DNA of 64,000 bases from NCBI RefSeq assembly GCF_016862995.1, contig NZ_BOOA01000025.1, positions 1 through 64,000 of the forward strand. The letters are read 5' to 3'. The notes under the pieces were generated by a model. It searched no databases. It saw nothing but the letters and a program-made list of their open reading frames with translations, and was not told the DNA's origin. Origin of the DNA: Acrocarpospora phusangensis (GTDB lineage: Bacteria; Actinomycetota; Actinomycetes; Streptosporangiales; Streptosporangiaceae). Of the stretch, positions 45,468 through 53,736 are shown in pieces. Position 1 is the first letter of the stretch. Each line of letters starts with the position of its first letter. The position numbers and the translations under genes are program-made.

Positions 45468-46615
45468 TGTTCGCCACCGTCGCCATCATCGGAGCCGGCC
45501 CCGCCGGGCTGCTGCTGGCCAGAATGCTGCACAACGCCGGGATCGACTCGGTCGTGCTGGAACACCGCGACCGCGCGTACGTGGAGCACCGGCAGCGCGC
45601 CGGCATGCTGGAGCAGGGCACGGTCGACGCGCTGCGCGCCTGCGGGGCCGGGGCGCGGCTGGACCGGGAGGGCCTGGTCCACCACGGCATCGAGCTCCGC
45701 TTCGACCGCCGGAGCCACCACCTGGACTTCCCGGACCTGACCGGCGGGCGCAGCGTGATGATCTACGCGCAGACCGAGATCGTGAAGGACCTGGTCGAGC
45801 TCCAGCTGGCCGAGGGCGGGCCGCTGATCTTCGAGGCGCAGGCCGTCGGCATCGAGCCCGGCGTGGTCACCTTCGTCAAGGACGGCGTCGAGGAGAAGCT
45901 GGGCTTCGACTTCGTGGTCGGCTGCGACGGCTTCCACGGCATCTCCCGCGCCGCCATCCCCGACGCCCGCACGTACGAGCGGGAGTACCCCTACTCCTGG
46001 CTGGGCATCCTCGCCGACGTGGCGCCCTCCTGCGAGGAGCTCATCTACGCCCACTCCGAGCGCGGTTTCGCCCTGCACAGCATGCGGTCGCCGACGGTCA
46101 GCCGCCTCTACCTCCAGGTGCCCAACGACACCGACACCGACGACTGGCCCGACGACCGCATCTGGGACGAGCTGGACGCGCGTTTCGCCGTGGACGCCGA
46201 CTGGAAGCTCATGCGCGGCCCGATCTTCCAGAAGGCGGTGACGCCCATGCGGAGCTTCGTCACCGAGCCCATGCGGCACGGGCGGCTGTTCCTGGCCGGG
46301 GACGCGGCCCACATCGTGCCGCCCACCGGCGCCAAAGGGCTCAACCTGGCCATCTCCGACGTGGTCGTGCTGGCGGAGGCGCTGACGAGCTGGTTCCAGA
46401 CGGGGTCGGCGGAGCTGCTCGACGCGTACTCGGACACGTGCCTGCGCCGGGTGTGGCGGGCGGAGCACTTCTCCTACTTCATGACCACCCTGCTGCACCG
46501 CGCCCCCGGCCAGACGCCGTTCGACACCCGGCTCCAGCTCTCCCAGCTGCACCGGATCGCGGACTCGCGGCACGCCGCCGCGGAACTGGCCGAGAACTAC
46601 GCCGGCGTGCGCTGA
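45467..46615 (+). CDS. pobA: 4-hydroxybenzoate 3-monooxygenase
   Basis: 382 residues. FAD-dependent aromatic hydroxylase: IGAGPAGLLLA (FAD), GCDGFHG (the DG motif) and LFLAGDAAHIVPPTGAKGLN (GD motif) are intact, and the family-specific EHRQRAGMLEQGTVD region is present. It makes protocatechuate from 4-hydroxybenzoate and so feeds the pca genes. TGATG overlap with pcaL; last gene of the operon. Confidence 0.93.
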   Translation: MFATVAIIGAGPAGLLLARMLHNAGIDSVVLEHRDRAYVEHRQRAGMLEQGTVDALRACGAGARLDREGLVHHGIELRFDRRSHHLDFPDLTGGRSVMIYAQTEIVKDLVELQLAEGGPLIFEAQAVGIEPGVVTFVKDGVEEKLGFDFVVGCDGFHGISRAAIPDARTYEREYPYSWLGILADVAPSCEELIYAHSERGFALHSMRSPTVSRLYLQVPNDTDTDDWPDDRIWDELDARFAVDADWKLMRGPIFQKAVTPMRSFVTEPMRHGRLFLAGDAAHIVPPTGAKGLNLAISDVVVLAEALTSWFQTGSAELLDAYSDTCLRRVWRAEHFSYFMTTLLHRAPGQTPFDTRLQLSQLHRIADSRHAAAELAENYAGVR

Positions 46616-46651
46616 CTACTCGGGCTACTCGGGCTATTCGGGCTATTCGGG
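46616..46651. repeat. Four 9-bp tandem repeats carrying in-frame TAG stops
   Basis: Four units CTA(C/T)TCGGG between convergent pobA and a methyltransferase gene. Read leftward each unit is CCCGARTAG. The methyltransferase stop is the first TAG, and three more follow in frame. The units probably arose by slippage across the stop codon. Confidence 0.9.
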
Positions 46652-47422
46652 CTTCTCCGGCAGGAGCGCGCACAGGATGCGGTCGTTGCCGCGCTGCCAG
46701 AGCGTGCCGATCTCGGTGAAACCGGCGGCCCGAAGGGCGTCCACGTGGGTGGAGAGGCGGCCGGACTCCGAGCCGTGGTGCGCGGCCGAGGCCCTGCGCC
46801 GCTCCCGGTCCAGGTTGAGGGCCTCCAGCTCGGGGTCGGCGGACGCGGCGGCCCACCAGGACTGCCAGTCCTCCGGCCGGCCGCCGGCGAACAGCCGCTC
46901 CGCGGCCCGGGCGCCGAGGGCCGCCTCCAGCGCGTCCAGCCGAGGCGCGGTGTCGGGCACCGCGAAATGGTCGCCGTTGAGGTACATGCCGCCCGGGCCC
47001 AGCGCCCCCGCCAGCTCTGCGTAGACGTTCTTCAGCACAGGTTCGGGGAGCCAGTGCAGGGCGGTGGTGCTCACGGCCACGTCGGCCGGGCGGGGCAGGT
47101 CGAGCGCCTCCGTCCAGCCGGGCTCGCGCAGGTCCCGGTCCACGAAGCGGAGGCCGGGGAGGCTCCCGTACTCGGCCCGGCCCAGCGCCAGCAGCAGCGG
47201 ATCGGTGTCCACGGCGATCACGGTGGCCGCGGGCAGGCGGCGGAGCAGGCGGGCGCTGAGCGAGCCGGGGCCGCAGCCGAGGTCGATCACGACGGGGTCG
47301 GGGCGGCCGGTCTCGACGGCGTCGACGAGAGCGGTGAAACGCTCCTCCCGGTCGGGCAGGTAGCCCTCCTGCTGGCGGTCCCAGCGTTCGATCCAGGCGT
47401 GGGCGTGGTCATGGCTCAACAT
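46643..47422 (-). CDS. Class I SAM-dependent methyltransferase
   Basis: 259 residues. The glycine-rich SAM site is VIDLGCGPGSLSARLL, then VIAVDTDPLLLALGRAEYG and VAVSTTALHWLPEPV, as in trans-aconitate methyltransferase-like enzymes. Substrate unknown. It converges on pobA; its start diverges from a CGNR-type regulator gene. Confidence 0.87.
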   Translation of the reverse strand: MLSHDHAHAWIERWDRQQEGYLPDREERFTALVDAVETGRPDPVVIDLGCGPGSLSARLLRRLPAATVIAVDTDPLLLALGRAEYGSLPGLRFVDRDLREPGWTEALDLPRPADVAVSTTALHWLPEPVLKNVYAELAGALGPGGMYLNGDHFAVPDTAPRLDALEAALGARAAERLFAGGRPEDWQSWWAAASADPELEALNLDRERRRASAAHHGSESGRLSTHVDALRAAGFTEIGTLWQRGNDRILCALLPEKPE

Positions 47423-47500
47423 CGGGCGACCCCTCGTTCGTCACTGTCGTCTATCATTTCGGCAGTCACCAAGCTAGACGGAAAGGATGTAACTGGTCAA

Positions 47501-48055
47501 GTGAACTTCAACAGTCACTCGGACACGGTGGTGGCCATCGCCGTGGCCCTGGTGAACGCGCTCACCCCCGGCGAACGGCGCGGCAGGCCGTACCCGGTGC
47601 CGGCGGGGGAGGAGCGGCGCGCGGCCGTCGCCGAGGCGGTGCGGGCGCGGCGGGAGGTCACCGACGCCGAGGCCGGCGAGCTCGTGGGGTGCGCGGCAGA
47701 GCTGCGCGCGGTCTTCGAGGCGGTGGCCCGGGGTGATTTGGATCACGCCGCGGGCACGCTCAACCGGCTGCTCGCCGAGACCGGGGCCAGGCCGCACCTG
47801 TCCCGGCACGACGGCGAACCCTGGCACGTGCACTTCCACGGCACGGACGGCACCTACGGCGGCGACTGGGCAGCCTCCTGCGCGACCGCCCTGGCCATCG
47901 TGGTCGGCGGCGACCTGCACGACCGCCTCGGCGTCTGCACGGCGGACCGCTGCGACCGCGTCTACGTGGACGTCTCCCGCAACGGAACGCGCCGGTTCTG
48001 CTCCACCGCGTGCCAGAACCGGGTGAAGAGCGCCGCCTTCCGGGCCCGCGGGTGA
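47501..48055 (+). CDS. CGNR zinc-finger/ABATE-domain protein
   Basis: 184 residues from GTG 47501; a GAAAGGA lies 13 nt upstream. The N-terminal ABATE domain (VVAIAVALVNALTPGERRG) and C-terminal CGNR-type zinc finger (VCTADRCDRVYVD, FCSTACQNRVKSAAFRAR) fit the actinobacterial family believed to be stress-linked transcription regulators. Here the usual CGNR tetrad reads CQNR. It diverges from the methyltransferase gene, which may be a target. Confidence 0.87.
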   Translation: MNFNSHSDTVVAIAVALVNALTPGERRGRPYPVPAGEERRAAVAEAVRARREVTDAEAGELVGCAAELRAVFEAVARGDLDHAAGTLNRLLAETGARPHLSRHDGEPWHVHFHGTDGTYGGDWAASCATALAIVVGGDLHDRLGVCTADRCDRVYVDVSRNGTRRFCSTACQNRVKSAAFRARG

Positions 48056-48124
48056 GATCGCGCCCCTGTCAAGGAGCGATAACAGCGGGATGAACGGTTA
48101 TGCGCAGGCGGTAGCGTCGCAGTC

Positions 48125-49069
48125 ATGCGACTTGGTGTCCTCGATGTCGGTTCCAACACGGTGCACCTGCTGGTGATGGACGCGCACCAGGGGGCCCGGC
48201 CGCTGCCCGCGTACTCCCACAAGGTGGAGCTGCGGCTGGCCGAGCACCTCGACGGCGACCGCATGTCGGAGCACGGCGCCGAGCAGCTGCACAACTTCGT
48301 CCGGGAGGCGCTGCGCATCGCCGAGGACAAGGGCGTGGAGGACCTCGTCGCCTTCGCCACCTCCGCCGTCAGGGACGCGGTCAACGGCGTGGAGGTGCTC
48401 GACCGGATCAAGGACGACACCCGGGTGGACATCCAGGTCCTGTCCGGCGCCGACGAGGCCCGCCTGACCTTCCTGGCCGTACGCCGCTGGTTCGGCTGGT
48501 CCTCCGGCCGCCTGCTGGTGCTCGACATCGGCGGCGGCTCCCTGGAGATCGCCTCCGGCATCGACGAGCAGCCCGACACGGCCGTCTCGCTCCCGCTCGG
48601 CGCGGGCCGCCTCACCCGCGACTGGTTCACCGCCGACCCGCCTCCCGCCGAGGAGGTACGCGCCCTGCGCCGCCACATCCGCACCGAGATCGGCCGCACC
48701 GTCGGCGGCGTCGTCCGGTACGGCAGGCCCGACCACACCGTGGCCACCTCCAAGACCTTCCGCCAGCTGGCCAGGATCGCCGGCGCCGCCCCCTCCAGCG
48801 AAGGCGCGTACGCCAAGCGCTCCCTCACCCACGAGGCCGTCACCGGCTGGACCACCCGCCTGGCCGAGATGAGCGCCGCCCAGCGCAACACCCTCCCCGG
48901 CGTCTCCATCGGCCGCGCCCCGCAGCTCCTGGCGGGCGCCCTGGTGGCCGACGCCACCATGGACCTGTTCGAGCTGCCCGCCTTAGAGCTCTGCCCCTGG
49001 GCGCTGCGCGAGGGCGTCATCCTGCGCCGCCTGGACGTACTCCCGTCCGGATCGGGGGTAAGGCTTTGA
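48125..49069 (+). CDS. Ppx/GppA-type exopolyphosphatase-like protein
   Basis: 314 residues. The ASKHA nucleotide fold is evident: [61 protein letters not shown]. Members degrade polyphosphate or pppGpp; this one is the short form without a C-terminal HD domain, typical of actinomycete Ppx. TAGCGT lies 7 nt before the ATG, so it is probably leaderless. Its stop codon lies at the very edge of an insertion sequence. Confidence 0.9.
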   Translation: MRLGVLDVGSNTVHLLVMDAHQGARPLPAYSHKVELRLAEHLDGDRMSEHGAEQLHNFVREALRIAEDKGVEDLVAFATSAVRDAVNGVEVLDRIKDDTRVDIQVLSGADEARLTFLAVRRWFGWSSGRLLVLDIGGGSLEIASGIDEQPDTAVSLPLGAGRLTRDWFTADPPPAEEVRALRRHIRTEIGRTVGGVVRYGRPDHTVATSKTFRQLARIAGAAPSSEGAYAKRSLTHEAVTGWTTRLAEMSAAQRNTLPGVSIGRAPQLLAGALVADATMDLFELPALELCPWALREGVILRRLDVLPSGSGVRL

Positions 49070-50430
49070 CATCCTCCCCCGCTTGGATGTGGGGGATTCC
49101 AACTCGTCTCATCCTGAAGGGAGGACTCGTTGAGGTTCGCGTTTCGCAGGCCCGGCATCCCGGTCGCCTCCACGCGCGTTCACCGCATGCCCTGCGGCGA
49201 TATCCCGGATGTTGCGCGCCGCGTTCACGTCCGCGTTCTCCTGATGCCCGCAGGCGACGCAGCGGAATCGAGATTGGCTCTGTCTCGACCCCGATGCGCG
49301 ATGCCCGCAGGCGTTGCAGGTCTGCGACGTGAACGCGGGATTGACTTTGACGATCCGGCCCGGCGCCTTGTGCTCCAGACGCTCCACGAGCCGGCCCCAA
49401 CCGGCAGACAGGATGGAGCGGTTGAGCCCGGCCTTGGCGCGGACGTTCGTTCCGGGCGCCGCCACGATGCCTCTCGCCGATCGGGTCATGTTCCCGATCT
49501 TCAGGTCTTCGACGGCGATCACATCGAAACGGCGAGCAAGATCGGTGCTGGTCTTCTCGACCCAGTCGTTGCGCCGGTCGGCCTCGCGGGCTTTCAGTTT
49601 CGCCATGGCAGCCTTCACCTTGCCGCGCCGGTTCGATCCGCGCTTGGCGCGGGCGAGTTTGCGGGCAAGCCGCAGCAGGCGGACCTTCTCGGCGTCCCGC
49701 AAGGCAGGCGCGTTCAGCAGTTCGCCGGTCGAGACGGCAGCCGACACCGCGACACCCCGGTCCACGCCGGCCACTTCGCCGGTTCCCGGCGCGGGAACCG
49801 GTTCGGGGATCACCGCGAACGCGACATGCCAGCGTCCGGCCCGGTCACGGGTGACGCGGAACGACTTCACCCCCTCCGGTACGGCACGGGACCAGCGGAA
49901 GCGCACCCAGCCGACCTTGGGGACCCTCACCTCGCCGAGGTTGCGCGACAGGCGGCGCACATCGCCCGCCCCGACCGCGACGACGCGGAACCCTTCACCC
50001 CGCCCGCGTTTCCGCCACACCGGCTTGCGGTGGCTCCCGCTGTAGAAGTTCGCCATGGCTTGCGCGAAGTCCTTGAGCGCCTGCTGCTGGACGACGATGG
50101 AGCCCGCCCGCAGCCACGCGAATTCAGCGCGCGCCTCGGTCAGCTGACGGCATTGTTCAGCGAATCCGGGCGCGGATTTCCTGCCCGGCTTCCAGAAGCC
50201 GTGCTGTTCGACGGCGAGATTCCACACATACCGCGCATGCCGGCAATGCTCCAGCAACACCGCCTCCTGGGCGGGAGTCGGAGCAAGCCGGTAGCGGGAC
50301 ACGGACAAAGTTTTACCGGCCGCCACTGACAGAACTCGGAGACCACAGTGCGGCGCTGTTCCGCGTTTCCCTGGAGAACGGGGTATCCACGCTGGAGGCA
50401 CCTGGTGACCTGGCCGGTAGGTAAGGCATT
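49070..50430 (-). mobile_element. TnpB-only IS200/IS605-type (IS1341-like) insertion sequence
   Basis: It holds one gene (tnpB), and no tnpA is present. The right end is near 49070: TTGACATCC followed by a C-rich/G-rich hairpin (around 49075-49096), the structure expected of the end and of the overlapping omega-RNA of such elements. The left end is not clearly marked; I place it near 50430, before GGTAAGGC. It abuts the ppx stop codon. Bounds are approximate. Confidence 0.6.
49109..50302 (-). CDS. tnpB: TnpB RNA-guided nuclease of an IS200/IS605-family element
   Basis: 397 residues from GTG 50302 (TTG 50308 possible). The RuvC-like catalytic residues are all visible: Asp in GEVAGVDRGVAVSAA, Glu in VIAVEDLKIGN, Asp in ENADVNAARN. 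The zinc-finger pairs CNACG and CVACG lie between the last two. The nuclease therefore looks active. TnpB proteins are RNA-guided endonucleases related to Cas12, guided by the omega-RNA from the element's right end, which here overlaps the 3' end of the gene. N-terminal SRYRLAPTPAQEAVL is typical. Confidence 0.9.
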   Translation of the reverse strand: MSRYRLAPTPAQEAVLLEHCRHARYVWNLAVEQHGFWKPGRKSAPGFAEQCRQLTEARAEFAWLRAGSIVVQQQALKDFAQAMANFYSGSHRKPVWRKRGRGEGFRVVAVGAGDVRRLSRNLGEVRVPKVGWVRFRWSRAVPEGVKSFRVTRDRAGRWHVAFAVIPEPVPAPGTGEVAGVDRGVAVSAAVSTGELLNAPALRDAEKVRLLRLARKLARAKRGSNRRGKVKAAMAKLKAREADRRNDWVEKTSTDLARRFDVIAVEDLKIGNMTRSARGIVAAPGTNVRAKAGLNRSILSAGWGRLVERLEHKAPGRIVKVNPAFTSQTCNACGHRASGSRQSQSRFRCVACGHQENADVNAARNIRDIAAGHAVNARGGDRDAGPAKREPQRVLPSG

Positions 50431-50481
50431 TATCCGGTGACAGCGGGCAAGCGCTCCTAGGAACTAGATCTTGGAGGGCGG

Positions 50482-50652
50482 ATGGCCGAGCTCGCGGGGA
50501 CGCTGTTATCACTGGCGACGGTATTCGTGCTGGTGTGGCTGGCGTTACTGCTGATCTCGATCCTGTTCCTGACCGGCCTGGCGGCCTTCGCTGCCAGTAT
50601 CCAGATAAAGTGGACATCGAGTATGAAACAAGGTCGTGGGGGGACATTGTGA
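50482..50652 (+). CDS. Small membrane protein (56 residues) upstream of an MFS exporter
   Basis: The ATG at 50482 has GGAGG 5 nt upstream. The product begins MAELAGTLLSLATVFVLVWL and continues hydrophobic to about residue 40 (ALLLISILFLTGLAAF), then ends in a basic tail (KWTSSMKQGRGGTL). That is one long or two short membrane helices. The stop lies 3 nt before the ATG of the MFS gene, so the pair is co-translated. No family recognised; a regulator or partner of the transporter is inference. Confidence 0.7.
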   Translation: MAELAGTLLSLATVFVLVWLALLLISILFLTGLAAFAASIQIKWTSSMKQGRGGTL

Positions 50653-50655
50653 TCT

Positions 50656-52647
50656 ATGGAGGAAAGGGCTGATCGCGGTATCTGGGTGATCATCGGGGCG
50701 CTCATGCTCGCCCTCCTGCTCGCCGCGCTCGACCAGACCATCGTCTCCACCGCCCTGCCCACCATCGTCAGCGACTTCGGCGGCCTCAACCACCTCTCCT
50801 GGGTGGTCACCGCCTACCTGCTCGCCTCCACCGTCTCCGCCCCCCTCTGGGGCAAACTCGGCGACCAGTACGGCCGCAAGCGCCTCTTCCAGCTCGCCAT
50901 CACGGTCTTCCTGGTCGCCTCCGCGCTCTGCGGGCTGGCCCTCGGCCTGCCGCAGCTGATCTTCTTCAGGGCGCTCCAGGGCCTGGGCGGCGGCGGCCTC
51001 ATGGCGCTGGCCATGGCCATCATCGGCGACGTGGTCTCGCCCCGCGACCGCGGCCGCTACCAGGGCTTCTTCGGCGGGGTCTTCGCCTTCGCCAGCGTGG
51101 TCGGCCCGCTCATCGGCGGCCTGTTCGTGGACCATCTCAGCTGGCGCTGGGTGTTCTACGTCAACCTGCCCATCGGGCTGGTCGCGCTGGTGGCGATCAC
51201 TTCGGCCCTGCCGGGCCGTACCGAGCGGACCTCGCACCGGATCGACTACCGCGGCGCCGCCGTGCTCACCGCCGCGGTCACCTGCGTCGTGATGCTCACC
51301 GCCTGGGGCGGCGCCGTACACGCCTGGGACTCGCCGGTGATCGTCGTGCTGGCGGCCGTCGCGGCCGGGCTGGTGGCCCTGTTCGTCCAGGTCGAGCACC
51401 GGGCCGCCGAGCCGGTGCTGCCGCCGCACCTGTTCCGCGACGGCGTCTTCACCGTCTGCGCCCTGCTCGGTTTCATCGCCGGGTTCGCCATGATGGGGTC
51501 GCTGGCCTACCTGCCGCTCTTCCTCCAGGTCGCGCACGGCGTCTCGGCCACCATCTCGGGCCTCTACCTGCTGCCCCTCATGGTCGGCATGCTCGGCATG
51601 TCCATCACCACCGGCCAGCTGATCAGCAGGACCGGCTACTACCGCGGCTTCCCCATCCTCGGCATGGCCGTCGCCACCGCCGGCATGCTGCTGCTGCACA
51701 CCGTGGACGAGCACACCCCGCTGGCGCTCTGCGGCGTCTACTTCTTCGTGCTCGGCGCGGGCCTCGGCCTGGTCATGCAGGTCCTGGTGATCGCCGTCCA
51801 GAACGTGGTCGACTACCGCAACCTGGGCGTGGCGACCTCCTCCGTCGTCTTCTTCCGCTCCATCGGCGGCTCCTTCGGCGTCTCCGTCTTCGGCTCGATC
51901 TTCGCGAGCCGGCTGGCCGACAACGTCACGGCCGCCCTGCGCGGCCAGGACCCGCCGGTCGCCTTCGACCCCACGCGCATCCAGGGCGACCCCAAAGTCC
52001 TCGACCAGCTGCCGCCGGAGCTCGCCGCCCGTCTCCTGCACGCCTTCTCCGAGTCGCTCACCACGATCTTCCTCTACGCGGCGCCCATCACCCTGCTCGG
52101 CTTCGCCCTCGCCTGGCTCCTGCGCCAGGTCCCGCTCCGCACCACCATCGGCACCGCCGCCTGCGACCTCGGCGACGGGTACGGCAGGCCCCGCGCCGAC
52201 TCCTCCCAGGCCGAGATCGAACGCTGCCTCAGCAACCTGATGCGCAAGGACCCGGCCGCCGTCTCCCTCTACACCGACCTGGCCCGCCGCGCCGGATACT
52301 CCTTCTCCGCCGGCACCACCTGGGTGCTCTGCCGCGTCGCCCGCGAGGGCAGGATCGGCCGCGCCGCCCTGGCCGAACGCGCCGGCTACACCGCCGAGGA
52401 GGACACCCCCTACGTGGACCCGCTGGTCAGACGCGGCCTGATCGAACGCGACGGCTCCCAGCTGGCCATCACCGGCGCCGGCCTCCAGGCGGCCCAGCGC
52501 ATCATCCGGATCCGGCGAGCCGCCCTCGCCCGCCACCTCGACGGCTGGGACCCGGCCGCCAATCCCGAGCTCACCGACCTGCTCACCCGCCTCGCCACCG
52601 AGACCGTCGGCGGCGACCAGGACGCCCGTCCCGCGCACTCCAGATGA
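50656..52647 (+). CDS. DHA2/EmrB-type MFS multidrug transporter with C-terminal winged helix
   Basis: 663 residues. About 14 membrane helices, with the DHA2 motif LDQTIVSTALPTIVSDFGG and motif LSWVVTAYLLASTVSAPLWGKLGDQYGRK. From about residue 515 a soluble MarR-like winged-helix part follows (YTDLARRAGYSFSAGTTWVLCRVA, LAERAGYTAEEDTPYVDPLV, LIERDGSQLAITGAGLQAAQ). Such fused exporters are known in actinomycetes; whether the winged helix senses drug or binds DNA is not known. Likely exports toxic compounds. It is coupled to the small membrane gene upstream. Confidence 0.88.
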   Translation: MEERADRGIWVIIGALMLALLLAALDQTIVSTALPTIVSDFGGLNHLSWVVTAYLLASTVSAPLWGKLGDQYGRKRLFQLAITVFLVASALCGLALGLPQLIFFRALQGLGGGGLMALAMAIIGDVVSPRDRGRYQGFFGGVFAFASVVGPLIGGLFVDHLSWRWVFYVNLPIGLVALVAITSALPGRTERTSHRIDYRGAAVLTAAVTCVVMLTAWGGAVHAWDSPVIVVLAAVAAGLVALFVQVEHRAAEPVLPPHLFRDGVFTVCALLGFIAGFAMMGSLAYLPLFLQVAHGVSATISGLYLLPLMVGMLGMSITTGQLISRTGYYRGFPILGMAVATAGMLLLHTVDEHTPLALCGVYFFVLGAGLGLVMQVLVIAVQNVVDYRNLGVATSSVVFFRSIGGSFGVSVFGSIFASRLADNVTAALRGQDPPVAFDPTRIQGDPKVLDQLPPELAARLLHAFSESLTTIFLYAAPITLLGFALAWLLRQVPLRTTIGTAACDLGDGYGRPRADSSQAEIERCLSNLMRKDPAAVSLYTDLARRAGYSFSAGTTWVLCRVAREGRIGRAALAERAGYTAEEDTPYVDPLVRRGLIERDGSQLAITGAGLQAAQRIIRIRRAALARHLDGWDPAANPELTDLLTRLATETVGGDQDARPAHSR

Positions 52648-52729
52648 TCCTTGACAGGCTCCGCCATCTGGTTGAATCTTCAATTTGCGCGCGGCACCGG
52701 AGGCGCGGCGATCAGCAAGGAGACCTGAC

Positions 52730-53545
52730 ATGAGCGAATGGGACGCCACCAGCGTCGAAGGCAAAGACACCATCCTGCGGGTGGTACGCGAGGAGGCCGA
52801 GCGCTTCTTCGCCCTCGCGGAACCCGAGGACGCCTGGGAGGCCCCCACCGCCTGCGCGGGCTGGCACGTCCGAGACGTCGTCGCGCACATCGTCGACACC
52901 ACCGAGGGCTACTTCGCCGCCTTCGACGTGGCCCGCGCCGGCTCCCAGGCCGCCGACCCGTACGGCCTGCCCGCCATGGGCGCCCGCGTCAACGAACAGG
53001 CCATCTCCTTCCGCGACACCACCCAGAAGGAACTCCTGGACCGGGCCCGCGCCGACTTCGAGAAGATGCAGGGCATCCTGACCGACCTCACCCCCGAGGA
53101 ATGGACCGGCTTCCTGGTCACCCACCCCTACATGGGCCCCGTCCCCGCGTACTTCTACGCCGCCGGCCAGCTCATGGACTTCGGCGTGCACTCCTGGGAC
53201 ATCCGCGAGGGCACCGGCCGCAACCACGCCATGTCCGGCGACGCCGCCGACCTCCTGGTCCCGTTCATGCTGGTCCTCTGGCAGTACACCATCAAGGCGG
53301 GCGCCGACCTCACCCCCTTCTCCGTGGGCCTCCGCATCGGCGGCCGCAACGGCGGCGACTTCCGCGTCGACGTCACCCCCGAAGGCATGGCGTACGCCCC
53401 CGGCGACGTCGGCGACCTCCCCGCCGTCATCGAGTTCGACGCCGCCAGCATGGTCCTCACCACCTTCGGCCGCGGCAACTTCGGCACCGTCCGCGGCAAC
53501 CTCGACACCGCCAACCGCTTCCTCAACCTCTTCTTCCGCATCTAG
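52730..53545 (+). CDS. Maleylpyruvate isomerase/DinB-like family protein
   Basis: 271 residues from ATG 52730 with AAGGAGA upstream. N-terminal maleylpyruvate isomerase domain, mycothiol-dependent type (WHVRDVVAHIVDTTEGYFAAF, with His for zinc; LMDFGVHSWDIREGTG with the second His), and C-terminal part VSVGLRIGG-like FSVGLRIGGRNGGDFRVDV. Family members act on maleylpyruvate or detoxify compounds with mycothiol. Its substrate is unknown. It is the last chromosomal-looking gene before the mobile region. Confidence 0.85.
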   Translation: MSEWDATSVEGKDTILRVVREEAERFFALAEPEDAWEAPTACAGWHVRDVVAHIVDTTEGYFAAFDVARAGSQAADPYGLPAMGARVNEQAISFRDTTQKELLDRARADFEKMQGILTDLTPEEWTGFLVTHPYMGPVPAYFYAAGQLMDFGVHSWDIREGTGRNHAMSGDAADLLVPFMLVLWQYTIKAGADLTPFSVGLRIGGRNGGDFRVDVTPEGMAYAPGDVGDLPAVIEFDAASMVLTTFGRGNFGTVRGNLDTANRFLNLFFRI

Positions 53546-53736
53546 CCCCAAACTGGGACATTTCGGCCTGCCGCTCTACGGAGTGTCAGGCCGTTGACCT
53601 GTAAAGGCGTCAGTGGCCGCCGGTTGCCGTCGGTGGCCAATGGTGGCTATCTGACGGCCCACAGACGGCCCAGCGCGACCGGCGGCCCCCAATCGGTAGC
53701 CTTCGCGGCCCGTTGTTGCCGTCCACTCCGCTATGG
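53546..53736. other. Gene-free boundary of a putative integrative element
   Basis: No gene. The stretch 53590-53700 holds GGCCGTTGACCTG, GGCGTCAGTGGCC and other short half-repeats with an atypical word pattern compared with the neighbours. An attachment site could lie here because everything to the right resembles an integrative element, but no tRNA and no long direct repeat was found. Confidence 0.3.

Noticed and set aside
53546-53736. tRNA or attachment site at the element border
   Set aside because: No cloverleaf or long direct repeat could be assembled by eye; kept only as a low-confidence boundary note.
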